Below, piece after piece: positions 1 through 11,289 of a stretch of DNA of 64,000 bases. A program made the translations under genes and the position numbers. Numbering within the stretch: the first letter of the stretch is position 1; each line of letters opens with the position of its first letter. The DNA is taken from assembly GCA_958496175.1 (NCBI GenBank), contig OY292278.1, positions 44,144,001 to 44,208,000 on the forward strand. Direction: 5' to 3'. Below the pieces are notes generated by a model. The model was not told where the DNA came from. It searched no databases and saw only the letters and a list, made by a program, of their open reading frames with translations. Source of the DNA: Sisyra terminalis (lineage: Eukaryota; Arthropoda; Insecta; Neuroptera; Sisyridae).

Positions 1-96
1 TATAGTTAAATGGGTATGTGGGTTATTAAGTCCGGAATACGGCGAAAAGGTGAATTTAAGCTTCAGGAAGTTATTCTAGATCAACAATATAAATAT

Positions 97-1071
97 TAGA
101 CTGATTCGAAAAAAATGATGATTTTTTTTTTCTTAATTATATCGACAATATTTTTGGAAAAAAATTCCTACGAAAGTTTATGCTCTTAATATTAATATTA
201 AGAGGTGCCGCATCGCAAATTTTGATTTTCCATTTAAATAACATGGAAACAATATTCTCTTGCACTTTGGAATTTTATAGCTCACGATGGTGACACTATT
301 TCGGAATGACCAAAGTATATTCTTGTAGAAACCTTGAACGATCTACAAAAAAGTCAAAGTTGAACTATAGAGAAATTTTAATATTTTTTCAATATTTTGA
401 CCCAACCATTAATTTTATAGGACATTTTTTGTAGAGCACTTTTTTTTCTATAACTTATCTCTATAAAAGTTTTTGATATTTTTCACAGGTCCTAAGATAT
501 TTGCATTAAATTGAAAATATTCGTATTTTTATTGTTTTAAATTAATAATATTCCCTGAATAATTATATTTTTAACATTAAAATATTTTTTTTTATTTTAA
601 TTAAATAATTTGAAGAAAAACCATTTCCGTTTTCTGAACAAAAAGTTCTTATTTATATTATTTTATTCTTGGCAATCTTTCCAAGGTCAAGACGATCGAT
701 CTATAAAAACAAATAAAAACATTTTGCAAATATGATATATATATATATAAAATTTCTCTTTAGTTCAACTTTGACCTTGAATAACTTTTGAAGGAATAAA
801 TATATCAAAAACTTGTAATATACCTTTTTTGTAGATTGTTCAATTTTCTACAAGAATATATCTTGGTCATTTCGAAATAGTGTCACCAACGTGACCTAAA
901 AAAATCCAAAGTGCAAGAGAATATTGTTCCCATGTTATTTAAGTGGAAAATCAAAATTTGCGATGCGGTACCTCTTAATATTAATATTAAGAGCTTAAAA
1001 TTTCACAGGATTTTTTTTTGTCATTTGAAACAATATTTTTGATATAATTAAGAAAAAAAAATTCTAATCTA
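97..1071. mobile_element. Fold-back MITE family A, copy 1
   Basis: The left end reads TA-GACTGATTCG and the right end is degenerate (TAATC-TA). Two arms of about 450 bp are inverted copies of each other, each carrying the palindrome CTCTTAATATT/AATATTAAGAG (183-204 and 972-993) followed by GGTGCCGCATCGCAAATTT on the inner side. The inner part of the right arm (about 615-770) has diverged or been replaced. No coding capacity is visible. Confidence 0.85.
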
Positions 1072-1430
1072 ATGGCTATAAAACTTGAAGAAAAAGTATA
1101 AATTTTCCGGATGGATTTTGATAAGATTAGATCATCTGACAACATACACGACTTCTTTAAAAAGAAATGTGAAAACTTTTAAAATTTGTGAAAATTTTTA
1201 ACATCCCTTCAATAAAATCAATCTTCATGGAAAAAAAATTATATTACCTTTACTTTTATGAATTTTGGAAAATTTGTTTAAATATCAATGGATATCTCGA
1301 CAAGGGTAGTTGAATGAAAAACCATAAACGCTTTATTATTAATATTTTCAACCCTTCTTTTATTGTGAGGAAAAAAAATTGAGGACAAAAATTAATTTTA
1401 ATATATCGATGGGGCGGTATTTGTTTTTTA
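1072..1430. other. No recognisable feature
   Basis: AT-rich sequence with short open frames only. I see no conserved motif. Confidence 0.5.
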
Positions 1431-3290
1431 AGAAGGATTGAAAATTTAAAGTGAGGGTTATTCATTTTAAATTATGTAAACATATATTTAGTTATATTCG
1501 AAAAAAATGTTGGGAAACACTGATCTAAAGTAAAAAGTCTTGATTGTGATTATAAACAATTTTATCCTTTTTTTGGTTGAAATAATTGCCTTTTTATAAA
1601 GATGCAATACAAAAATATTTCTTGTTCATAAGAGCTTTCTGCATATTCCTATAAAGCAGTGTTTCTTAAACTTTTAAGTAAGTCGCACCCTTTTGAACTA
1701 TAAAAATAGACCTTAAACTTTGATTTTTTATTTAAGAAAAAAATATTTTGGCAAAATTTATAGACAAATTTCATAATTTATATTGTTAGAGGCTTCTCTC
1801 GTACTCCTTATGATACCTTCCCAGAATTCCAGGAGTACAGGTACTCCAGGGTTAAGAATCATTTATAACAAAAAATATAAATCAATCCCTGCTACTTGTG
1901 ACATTGAACATAACTATGTTACATAGCTTGTATTTATTTGCACTTAATACTTATTAAAATATTTCCTATACATTAACCCCCTCAGATTACATATTATATC
2001 CCCTAATTAACCACTGATCTCTTCAACTTCGTCTGAGTGTCATAATTTCTAAATCATTAAAGATTCTTATATTTAAGATAAAAACAATAAAGTTAAAAAA
2101 AAAATTCACGGAAATAAATTGGGCTTAGAGCTTTTGCTTTTGGTTTTATTCAAAAGCTCGTCTTCTTACATGCTTACTTTAATAATGAAGCCCCAGCCAA
2201 AACATTTCCGAGATTGTTTGATCAACTTTTATATCATAAAATTTCAATTTTTTGAAGAAAGTGGCTAATTAAGAGTGAGGATTATTGACTTTAAAAGGTA
2301 GGGACAAAAATTTTGAATAAAATCATATGAAACATAGCACAAAATAGGTTGGGAGCCACTGATTTTAAGTTGAAAGTTTTATCGACTTGATAAATAACGT
2401 TACCTTTACTAAAAATATTTTGTATTGAGAAATATTAATAAGTAAAAACTGTTTATCCTAATGATTAACGAATTATTTTTTTATGACTTCGTCTGAATGG
2501 TACATTATCTACAGCAATAAAATTTGGTTTTTGTCATATAAATCATTAACTGATCTCTACAATTTTGTCTATGTGGTACAATTTTTAAATGATCAAATAT
2601 TCCAATCTACGGATAAAAATTTTCAGGTTTGTATATATTTTTCGGAAATAAATTGAGCTTTGAACTTTTGACCATGGTTTTATTCAAAAGCTCGTCTTTT
2701 GACATGCTTACGTCAAAAACCAACCACCAGACAAAACATTTCTTAGATTGTTTAATCATATTTTATTTCATAAAATTTCCCTTTTTAAAAAAAATGATGA
2801 GTAATTTGTCTCATTTGTCTTTTGAAACGGGTAGCAAATTAAGGGCGAAAATTATTGATTTTAAAAAAGGTAGAAACAACAATTTTGAATAAAATCAAAT
2901 GAAACACAGCACAAAAGAGATTGGGAACCACTGATTTATAGTTTAAAGTTTCTTTGACTTGAATAATTTCGCGAAAAATCTTAATAGGTTGGTAAAATAA
3001 AAATATTTTGTATAAATAAATCTATATAAGTTAATTCTGCTTATCTCTAAAAATAATGAATTGTTTTCCACAACTTCATCTGAATGCCATACTATCTAGA
3101 ACACTAAAATTTGATTCTAATTGTTAAAGATTAAAACCAATAAATATTTTACTCTATTTTTTTTGAGGGAAATAAATTAAGGTTTTAACCATTTTTTAGC
3201 TCCAAAAGCTTGTTTTCTTAAGAGCTTATTGCAGTTTAAATGAAGTACAAAACAAAATTTTGATTTCTTTCAAGATCGTTAGAAAATAAT
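1430..3290. repeat. Diverged repeat array (family D)
   Basis: Blocks recur at about 1511, 2350 and 2921 (TGGGAACCACTGATT followed by TTTAAAGT-like sequence), at 2275 and 2842 (GAGGATTATTGACTTTAAAA-like), and at 2010, 2480, 2550 and 3065 (ACTTCGTCTGAATGG-like). The clearest period is about 570 bp (2350 to 2921). The first interval is longer because a separate element lies at 1657-1862. The recurring GGGAACCACTG resembles a hAT right terminus, so the unit may descend from a hAT MITE. Confidence 0.6.
1657..1862. mobile_element. hAT-like MITE, degraded right end
   Basis: It begins CAGTGTTTCTTAAAC and ends near GGGTTAAGAATCAT, which is close to the reverse complement of the start except for the outermost bases. 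The interior has GAGTACAGGTACTCC, a small palindrome. The flanking 8-mers (CTATAAAG and TTATAACA) agree at only part of their positions, so the target duplication is not secure. Confidence 0.45.
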
Positions 3291-4160
3291 GGCTTTGAGA
3301 CCAACCACAGACTTCTATTGACTTATATTGAGTAGCATGTTATGAAGTGGAGCTTTCAAATGAAAAGCTCGTTCTTTAAAGAAAAATCGTTGTGGTGTAA
3401 ATATTGAACAAATTAGTTCGTATAAGGAATAATTAATTATCCTTTGCGATATGGTAAAAAAGAAGACATGTTTGTCATTGTCGGAATATAAACGAAGATA
3501 TCGTCAATGTTGCATGCAAATTTTTTTTTTTTTTTTTTTTGATTGATTAAATGTATACTTGGCTCATTTGTGTATAATATACTGACAATGGTTTGAAAGA
3601 GTTGTCTTTCGTAGCACGCAACACACCCTAAGCGTTATGTTATGTAATACATGTTTGATTTTCTGGGTTCAACAGGAGTGTACTATCGATAATATATCCT
3701 GGAATATACCTAAAGCTTAGGACATCCAAATTATACATAGATAAGAAAAAAAAAATATAAAGTCTTGCCTTTCTTATCCTTGTATCTCAAGTCATAATCC
3801 TAATGGTTTTATGGTAAATACACCCCTGAATTCACCACTCGAGGATACAATGTAATCAATAGAAACGAATTAATTACAATTTTCTTTGGTTTAAATTTTC
3901 TACTTTGTCTTTTGTGTGGAATTGTTCTTTGTCCTGCCCAGCGGTTGGCAATGTTATCGGCTTTTGTGTTGGTATCGAAGGAAAATATCGTCAAAAAAAA
4001 AATATGGGAAACGCAATGCTTATCAGAGTCGCAAGCTTTGAGTTTATTTTATCGAAGCAAACAAAACATAAAGGGAATGTGAAAGAGTGGCGCATCAACG
4101 ATACACAATTCTGATTTAGATAAGAGTTTTGTAAAGAAAAAAGAAAAGAATGATGGACAT
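3290..4160. other. AT-rich spacer with a poly-T run
   Basis: It holds a T run of 20 or more at about 3520-3540. It also holds the short hairpin GAGCTTTCAAATGAAAAGCTC at about 3350-3370, which recurs in looser form elsewhere in the window. I see no gene. Confidence 0.5.
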
Positions 4161-4845
4161 TAGACTGGGCCAAAAGAATCGACCATTTTTTTTTTGAAAA
4201 GTATATCGAAAATATTGTCAAGGTGACAAACAAAAAATATCGGGAAGGTTTGAGCCCTTAATATTAATATTAAGAGGTCTATCATCTTTAATTTCAATTT
4301 TTTATTTGTGCTTTCATTTTTGCGTCAATGCTGTCAAACTATCAAGGTAAAAAAATTCATCTGCACATATATTTATAGAAAATTAAATTCCCTACAAAAA
4401 ACATTTCTTTGAAAATTTTTGCCAGACACGCCGTTCCCGAATAATCAAGCTTTAAACATTGATATAATTTTTAGACTTATCTTCTTTATTTTGGGATTTT
4501 GTAGCTAACGAAAAAATAAATATAATGAAATAAACAATATAGATTCTTAAAGGAAATTTAATGCTCTACAAAAAAGGTCTCTTGACGTTTTTATATAAAA
4601 CCACTCCTTTAAAATTGGTTCAACAACGAAAAAAACAATAATTTAATATTTTATTCAACTTTAATTGTGAATAACTTTTGAAAAAGTGATTTTATGTAAA
4701 AACGTTTAAAGACCTTTTTTGTAGAGCATTAAATTCCCTACAAGTATCTATATTGTTCATTTCTATATAGTTATTGGTTCGTTAGTTACAAATTTCCATA
4801 ATAAACAAGATAAATCTAATAATTATATAAATATTTAATGTTTAA
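4161..4845. mobile_element. Fold-back MITE family B, copy 1a (right end missing)
   Basis: It starts TA-GACTGGGCCAAAA. It carries the left palindrome, the block GCGTCAATGCTGTCAAAC, the block CAGACACGCCGTT, the central GTTGTTGAACC-type loop and the start of the inverted right arm. It stops at about 4845 where unrelated sequence begins. Confidence 0.8.
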
Positions 4846-5163
4846 TTATGTTAACATCAAAAATTCTCCCGAAGAAGTTGAAAATAAATGCCAACAAAAC
4901 GTTGAGATAATTTGAAAAATAACGTCTTATTATTTAAATCCAAGTTTCCAGGAACAATATTAATTATTTACCGCACCATGGATGAGAGCAACCGGAATGT
5001 ACATTATATACTTTATATTAGAGCAAATGAGAAATTTAATAATTAAGAATGTCCAGAAAAATTTGTAAGCATGTGTTTAGCATTGATATGATTTTTTAGA
5101 AGCCTGATGGTCAAATAAAGGATCGAAACGTTGCAGAATTAATTATTAGTGTATGGATTTACA
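4846..5163. other. Segment between two B elements, with a CTGATG...GAAACG motif
   Basis: Non-B sequence lies between copies 1a and 1b. Near its right end is GAAGCCTGATGGTC, an 8-nt spacer, then GATCGAAACG (5101-5130), in which GGTC and GATC can pair. This resembles the motif in the family C repeats. Confidence 0.5.
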
Positions 5164-5975
5164 TCCTAGCGTCAATGCTGTCAAACTATCAAAGTAAAAA
5201 AAATAATCTGCACATATATTTATAGAAAATTAAATTCCTTACAAAAAACGTTTTTTTGAAAATTTTTGCCAGACACGCCGTTTCCGAATAATCAAGCTTT
5301 AAACATTGATATAATTTTTAGATTTATCTTCTTTATGCTGGAAATTTGTAACTAACGAACAAATAAATATAAAGAAATTAACAATATAGGTTTTTGAAGG
5401 GAATTTTATGCTCTACAAAAAAGGTCTCTTAACGTTTTTACATAAAATCACTTTTTCAAAAGTTATTCACAATTAAAGTTGAATGAAATGTTAAATTATT
5501 GTTTTTTTCGTTGTTGAACCAATTTTGAAAGAGTGATTTTATGTAAAAATGTTAAGACACCATTTTTGTAGAGCAATAAATTCCCTTCAAGAATCTTTAT
5601 TGTTCATTTCTTTATATTTTTTTGTTCGTTAGTTACAAAATTCTAAAATAAAGATAAAGTTAAAAATGATATCAATGTTTAATGCTTTACTATTCGGAAA
5701 CGGCGTGTCTGGCAAAAATTTTCAAACAAACGTTTTTTGTAGGAAATTAAATTTTCTATAAACATATTTGCAGTTAATTTTTTTTACCTTGTTAGTTTGA
5801 CAGCATTGATTTAAAAATGAAAGCACAAATAAAAAATCGAAATTAAAAATGATAGACCTCTTAATATTAATTTTTTGGGCTCAAACCTTCCCGATATTTT
5901 TTTTTGTTGTCTCCTTGAACAATATTTTCGATTTACTTTTAAAAAAAAAATAGACAATTTTTTTGGTTCAGTCTA
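5164..5975. mobile_element. Fold-back MITE family B, copy 1b (left end missing)
   Basis: It enters in the left arm at GCGTCAATGCTGTCAAAC and continues through the loop and the full right arm to TTGGTTCAGTC-TA. The right palindrome is damaged (CTCTTAATATTAATTTTTTG). It is in the same orientation as copy 1a, with about 320 bp between them. Confidence 0.8.
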
Positions 5976-5984
5976 ATGGACATA

Positions 5985-6165
5985 TGTGTAACAAATTAAA
6001 GAAGTTAAATAAGAAGACACAGGTTGTTTAAGATCGGTTTTTTTATTTAATATTTTTTAATATTCAAATTAGTTACGTTTCGTTACGTATCGTAACTTCA
6101 TCATGCTTCTTGAATCACAAAAAATTCAATATTTTCAATTTAAATTCAATAAACAAAAAAAAAAT
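5985..6165 (-). repeat. Family C repeat, copy 1
   Basis: On the minus strand it reads GAATCAAGAAGCATGATGAA, then a perfect hairpin GTTACG-ATA-CGTAAC (6096-6082), then GAAAC, then an A-rich block and AAACCGATCTTAAACAACC. It is similar to copies at 16.9 and 37.3 kb. Confidence 0.7.
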
Positions 6166-6514
6166 CTATATTAAAGAAGTAGGGTTGGACAATAAAAAAT
6201 TGACGAAAATTGCCTCAAACATAAGAGCACTTTTAATGTTTTACTTCATAATATTTTGGATCATTTGTAGTCTTCGAAAATTAATACTAAAAGCTAAAAC
6301 TTTAATATTTGAGCTGTGGAAAAGTACTGAGAAATTTTCAAAGAAAATCAGCCCTAAAAACCACTTAGAAGTTCTATATAAAATAACAATTTTCTTGCGA
6401 AAAAAAGTAAAATACTACATATTGCCACAAATTCGACTTCTTATACAACTGTCAACAAGAAAAGTTCAATTTTTCAATTTTCTTTATCAATTTCAGTCAC
6501 AGACGAATGAGTAA
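6110..6514 (+). CDS. Unrecognised 134-codon ORF, probably fortuitous
   Basis: This is the longest simple open frame outside DPP exon 2. The product would be Lys/Ile/Leu/Phe-rich with one hydrophobic stretch (FYFIIFWIICS, about residues 44-54). Its 5' end lies inside a family C repeat, and its composition is just what AT-rich random sequence gives. One frame of this length is expected by chance in a window of this size and composition. I do not recognise it and doubt it is a gene. Confidence 0.12.
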   Translation: MNHKKFNIFNLNSINKKKIYIKEVGLDNKKLTKIASNIRALLMFYFIIFWIICSLRKLILKAKTLIFELWKSTEKFSKKISPKNHLEVLYKITIFLRKKVKYYILPQIRLLIQLSTRKVQFFNFLYQFQSQTNE

Positions 6515-7620
6515 AGCGATGTGTAAAAGTAAAACTCGCTTTTCCCAAATCATGAAAGAAGGATTTTCGATGTTATTTCCGACAGGAAATTGACAGTTTG
6601 CAGCGATTATATGTACTTGTAAACATCTACACAAAAATTCACTACATATTCACCACATATAAACCTTTTATAAATAAATCATATTTTTAATTGAAAAAAA
6701 CAGGGTTCACATAATAAATTAGAAGCGAAAAAAAAAACGGCAGGGTGTGTTACATGTGGGTGAAATCATAATTTCTCGTGAAATCACGAAGGCGTTAAAT
6801 ATGCGATTTATTATAAAATATTGCGATAGAACAAATTGGTTTTTAGGTTTAACCTACTTCAAAGTATCATAGGTATAATATGTATTGTTGTTAAGGCCTA
6901 GAAATGATAGGCACAAAGGCAATCAATAACGCAACTAAATGAGGATATAGTGGCTAGTGAGCTGATCGAATGGAGATTAACCTTTGGCTTCATATAACAA
7001 TGATTATACCGAGCCGCCTAAAACCACCCTTAATAACCACTATAGGGCTCGGCTCCGGGGGGTGGTGGTGCTTGGGGTGTGTTTTTCAGATTCAAATCTT
7101 CCACATTCACAAAATATTCTTGAATTATTACCAACCGAATGTGGAATAAGAAATGTTCGTAATAAATTGCTGCAAAACACGACATCGTATCCCGTCAAAT
7201 GAGGTTTGCGTTATCTTTTCACTGCACCGTTCAACTTGATTGCACCACCACACATATTTTATCCAAGGAAACAAAAAAAAAAAAAAAATTAAATTAACTT
7301 ATCCTGCTTGCGTTAAAATCAAATGTCAAGAGGCTAAACTCCTATCTCCTTTTATAAAAATAAAAAAAAAACGAGTTAAAAAATTCAACATGGAACATGA
7401 TAGTTTCAATATCGAAATGACATGATTTCCCAATAATAATATTCTCCAGAGATATGTTTTGCGAGGTTGAAACTACCCCTCAAGTATATATAGACGATTG
7501 GTTGGTGGGTAGGTACATATGACGACAATCTGTCATCATCGATTTACGAGAACATTTTTGCAAAATCGTAAAGTTTCACTCTGATGAATTCAATTCTTCA
7601 TTGCACATATTTTTCGATAG
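6515..7620. other. Non-repeat stretch with a GC-rich patch and a TATA-like site
   Basis: It includes a short GC-rich patch (about 7010-7080, GCTCGGCTCCGGGGGGTGG) directly before the possible clip-protease exon. A TATATATAG sequence lies in AAGTATATATAGACGATTGG (about 7482-7501). Nothing else is recognised. Confidence 0.4.
7090..7202 (+). pseudogene. Possible relic exon of a clip-domain serine protease
   Basis: After a good acceptor (TGTGTTTTTCAG|AT), the frame reads SNLPHSQNILELLPTECG, then IRNVRNKLLQNTTSYPV and a stop, just before GAG|GTTTGC. In clip-domain proteases the linker after the clip domain typically ends NL.LLP..CG and is followed by an NRI..G activation site and T..(F/Y)PW. The order LLPTECG, NKL, TTSYP follows that pattern, but the activation site is not canonical and a TGA replaces the expected W/M region. 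No clip domain or catalytic domain is visible nearby. It is a short match and may be coincidence. Confidence 0.28.
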
Positions 7621-7621
7621 T

Positions 7622-8585
7622 GTAATACTTTTAGAATGAAAAATAAACGAGTTGTGTAGATAAGAAGACGAAACGATTTTAGAATCGTACAATGCGAAAG
7701 TGCAGCTTTTCGTGGGGAAGTTTCAAGCTTGTGAAAGCGCTTTTTGAGAGGATTCGATTTATTTTGATATGTGTAAAATGATGAAAAATAGTTTGAGTAC
7801 TTATTAAAAAGGAAAATCTTGCCATAAAAAAGCTGCATTTAAAAATAAAATGATTTATAGAAATAGCCCCCATATAGTACATTGCAACTTCCTTGGTATA
7901 AGATAGCAATAGGTCAACTATATTAATGCTAAATTAAATGGGGAGGAAATTGCTTTCTACGCACTATTTGCTTCCCAGCCATGACTTAAAGTCATTTCAG
8001 CTCTTTTGATCTTCCTGGATTAGAACTAAAAACATGCAAAATTATTTAATTAATTTTAGAACCAAACCTGGCCAATTGGAACTAGAAACAAGACTCAATA
8101 CTTTTGGGATGAAAAAGAACCAGTTGTGCAGATAAGAATACGAAACAATTTCAGAATCTAAAAATGCTAAAGTGCAGCTTTTCGTGGAGAAGTTTCAAGC
8201 TTTTGAAAGCTCATTTTGAGGATTCGATTTATTTCGATATGTGAAAAACGATGAAAAATAGTTTGAGTACTTATTAAAAAGGAAATCTTAAAAATAAAAT
8301 GATTTGTAAAAATAACCCAAACATAGTAAAAGAAAGGTATATTAATATATTACAACTTCCTTGGAATTATATAACAATAGGTCAACTATATTACTGCTTA
8401 ATTTAATGGGGAGGAAAATGCCTTGTACGCACTATTTGCTGCCCAGCCATGACTTAAAGTAATTTCAGCTCTTTTGATCTTCCTGGATTAGAATTAAACT
8501 ACATACAAAATTATTTAATTAACCTTAGAACCAAACCTGATCAATTGGAACTAAAAACAAAGCTCATTTCACAATACTTTTTATA
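7622..8585. repeat. Family E direct repeat, two units
   Basis: Two units about 475 bp long (7622-8097 and 8098-8585) match over most of their length. Shared blocks include AGTGCAGCTTTTCGTGG, GAGTACTTATTAAAAAGGAAA, ACGCACTATTTGC and CAGCTCTTTTGATCTTCCTGG. No intact frame runs through both units. Confidence 0.75.
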
Positions 8586-8689
8586 AGATTTAGCATTAAG
8601 AAACTTTTAGAAGGGGTCCCCAGAATAAAAAAAAAGAAGAAGCTAGCTCTAAAAGCTTTCTGCCTTTTCTTTATACTGGGGACCCTTCC
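8586..8689. repeat. Centre of the family E palindrome
   Basis: GGGGTCCCCAG (8613-8623) and CTGGGGACCC (8676-8685) form an inner inverted pair around an A-rich spacer and AGCTCTAAAAGCTT. GGGGTCCCC is itself palindromic. Confidence 0.65.
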
Positions 8690-9145
8690 TCAGAATTTTT
8701 CAGCGCTACGTCTTATAAAAGCTCTTGAAAACTGAGCTTTGTCTCTAATTTCAATTGATCAGGTTTGGTTCTAAGATTAATGTCAATGGGATCTTTGAGG
8801 ATGTTATCCAGCTCTAATCCAGGAAGATTAAGAGCTGAAATGCCATTGAGTTGTGGCTGGGAAGCAAATAGTGCGTAGAAGGCAATTTCCTCCCCATTAA
8901 ATTAAGCAGTAGTATAATAATTGATCAATTGTTATTTTATACCGAGTAAGTTGCAGGTATCAGCTAGTGTTTATAATACTCTTATTTTTACTATGTTTTG
9001 GTGATTTTTGTAAATCATTTTATTTAAAATACAATTTTTTTATAGAAAGATCCTTTTTTTAATAAGTACTCGAACTATTTGTCATCGTTTTTCCCAAATC
9101 GAATCCTCAAAGTGCACTTTCGAAAGCTTGAAAGCGCAAAAGCTT
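8690..9145. repeat. Family E unit, inverted
   Basis: This is an inverted copy of the preceding units (CCAGGAAGATTAAGAGCTGAA, GGGAAGCAAATAGTGCG, CGAATCCTCAAAGTGCA). With the 8098-8585 unit it makes a palindrome of about 1 kb. It also holds AAGTTGCAGGTATCAGCTAG (8948-8968) where the direct units differ; this resembles a Helitron 3' end. Confidence 0.7.
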
Positions 9146-9560
9146 TTGAACCTTAGAAGAATATATGTCAAATATTAACTTTTCTGTTTCTAATAAAACA
9201 TTTTTCATTGTTCAAAAATGATTTTTTTTTGCCTTAAAAGCATTCACGTATGAATATCTAACACATCTTTGAATAACAAATTTTTTTCATGGAAATACCA
9301 CTTAATAAGTTCCTATTTTGACACATATATGGGAAAAGTGTAGTACTATTCACGTTATTTTCGGATAGTACTAACTTTCAAACAGTACGTACCTAAATTT
9401 ATTGTCATTTTGACCATTAGTTTAGAGGGTACAGTTGTTTTAGTGACCCAAGTTTAGTAATTTTCTAAACTATGAATTGTACGGAATTTTGGGTGACAAC
9501 TAAACTGTTTTTGGATAGGGAAAAATACTGTTGAACCCAAAAAATGGTTTAAATAGGATT
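9146..9560. other. No recognisable gene
   Basis: AT-rich sequence leading into the mariner remnant. I looked for a mariner terminal repeat here and could not identify a pair. Confidence 0.4.
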
Positions 9561-9564
9561 AAGG

Positions 9565-10400
9565 GGAGTTTGTACCATAGAAATCAACTATCATTGAATG
9601 GTACCTTGAATTTAAACGTAGCTGTATAAATAACGATAATGCTGGACGTTCTGGTTGCCCAAAATCGGTAGTTGTTCCAGAAAATATTAAAAATGTCTAC
9701 AAAATATTGATGGCATACTGTTAATTGAAGATGCATAAAATACCTGATATCTTGTAGATCTCAAGAGGTAGTATCTTTATAATTTTACAAGAAAATTTGG
9801 GTATAGGGTAGTTACTTTCGAAGTGGGTGTTTCGTTCGAAACCATGTGTCGGCGATTTACAGCGTTTTTTGAAGCTTTTAAAGCGAAAAAAATATTTTTT
9901 TGCATTGGTATATGACGATTGATGAATCAAAGATCTAGCAATAAAACTTAAATCAAAACATTTCCAGTTAAGTAGACTACAGCCCGTGAAAGTCGTCGAA
10001 AACGACCAAAAACTCTAAAGTCGGCTGGTAAGGTTTTGGGGGACGTACATGGAATATTAATCATTTTATATAAGATGTGAAAATAATATAGGATTATTGG
10101 ATCAATTGAGAGCCAAAATTAAGAAAAAACAGAGCAAATATCCAAAGAAATAAGTGCTTTTTCACCAGTTTAATGCGTTGGATTATAAGTCGAAGAAAAC
10201 AAGAGTTTCATTGGAAAAATTACACTTTGAAAGTTGGTTTCCAACCAACGTACTCTCCAAACCTGGCCCAAGTAACTACTGGCTTTCTTTTTTTAATCCT
10301 TGCGAATCTCGAATTAATTTAAATAAGGAATTCATTTGCAAAACTTTACCAGGAATAGACGATGCTAAGAGGAACTATATCAACCACGAAGGAAATTGAG
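9565..10400 (+). pseudogene. Mariner-type transposase, broken
   Basis: Pieces in shifting frames follow the order of a mariner transposase. First come EWYLEFKR and AGRSGCPKS (DNA-binding region), then FLHWYMTIDES (around the first catalytic Asp), then AGKVLGDVHGILI. LFHQFNALDY follows (the family has HQDNA here, so the second Asp is lost), then LEKLHFESW and SKPGPSNYWL (the family has SPDLAPSDYWL, so the third Asp is also lost), and finally a C-terminal KRNYINHEG-like end. Several stops and frameshifts are present. The element is dead and old. Confidence 0.88.
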
Positions 10401-11289
10401 CCTACCGTTAGGCAGAAAACAGGAAACATTTCTGATGGAAAAATTTTGGTATCCATTCAAAAAATTTTTTAAATTCTTTTGGAGTTGAAAAATAATACAT
10501 TTTTCTAATGACTTACAATATGTAAGAAAGGTTTTTGCAACCCTAGGAGACAATTTATATTTTTCAATAGAACCAAATTTAAACCTCTTAAAGTTAAAGC
10601 TTTTATAACATTTTTTTCCTTAGTCATAAAAAGATCCAAATCTCAAAGAAATCACTCCCAAACATTATTATAAATCATGCAGTTTTAAATACTACTTGAA
10701 AACGATACAAAATATTTCAATTACCCCTCAACATATGCGATAATCTTTCTTCTTAAATGCATTTTCGCCTATAAATACTAAACATAACCGAATTTGTATT
10801 ATATATGAGTCGCACATAAATATCAGTGCATAATAAACTTGTATGTGGTAAATGTAATGGTGAGATTATTGGTTGAATTCAATGCCGAATAATGGGATGA
10901 ACAGTCTAGATGGGATGAGGAATATATTCCTCGTTATTATGCAGCTGCATATATTGGATTTCGTGTTTTCCATTTCCAAATAGAAATCTATTGAAATCAA
11001 CCAAATAGTTGGTCTGTACACATATGAAAGTATATATATATATAGATATATAGTATAATATGTACAAGTCTGTAGAATATAATACCACAACACCAGCTAG
11101 TATGAGTTTGCAACGTGAATCGCTTGCCGGTCCATGTTATGAATTCACGTTCCTCTAATATAAGATTAGCGACATAAGTTGAACATTTTTATTCACTTTT
11201 TCTACTTTTGGCTTCGAACATACAATATGGAAACATTTGGGGTTTATGATTTTCTATTAAGATAAAACACTGTATTCTTTGCTCATATA
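10401..11289. other. AT-rich spacer
   Basis: It contains a TA microsatellite (about 11029-11052) and a CACCAGCTAGT (about 11090) that looks like a Helitron 3' terminus without a convincing hairpin. No gene is recognised. Confidence 0.4.

Noticed and set aside
11085..11096. CACCAGCTAGT as a Helitron 3' end
   Set aside because: There is no hairpin at the right distance and no paired 5' end.
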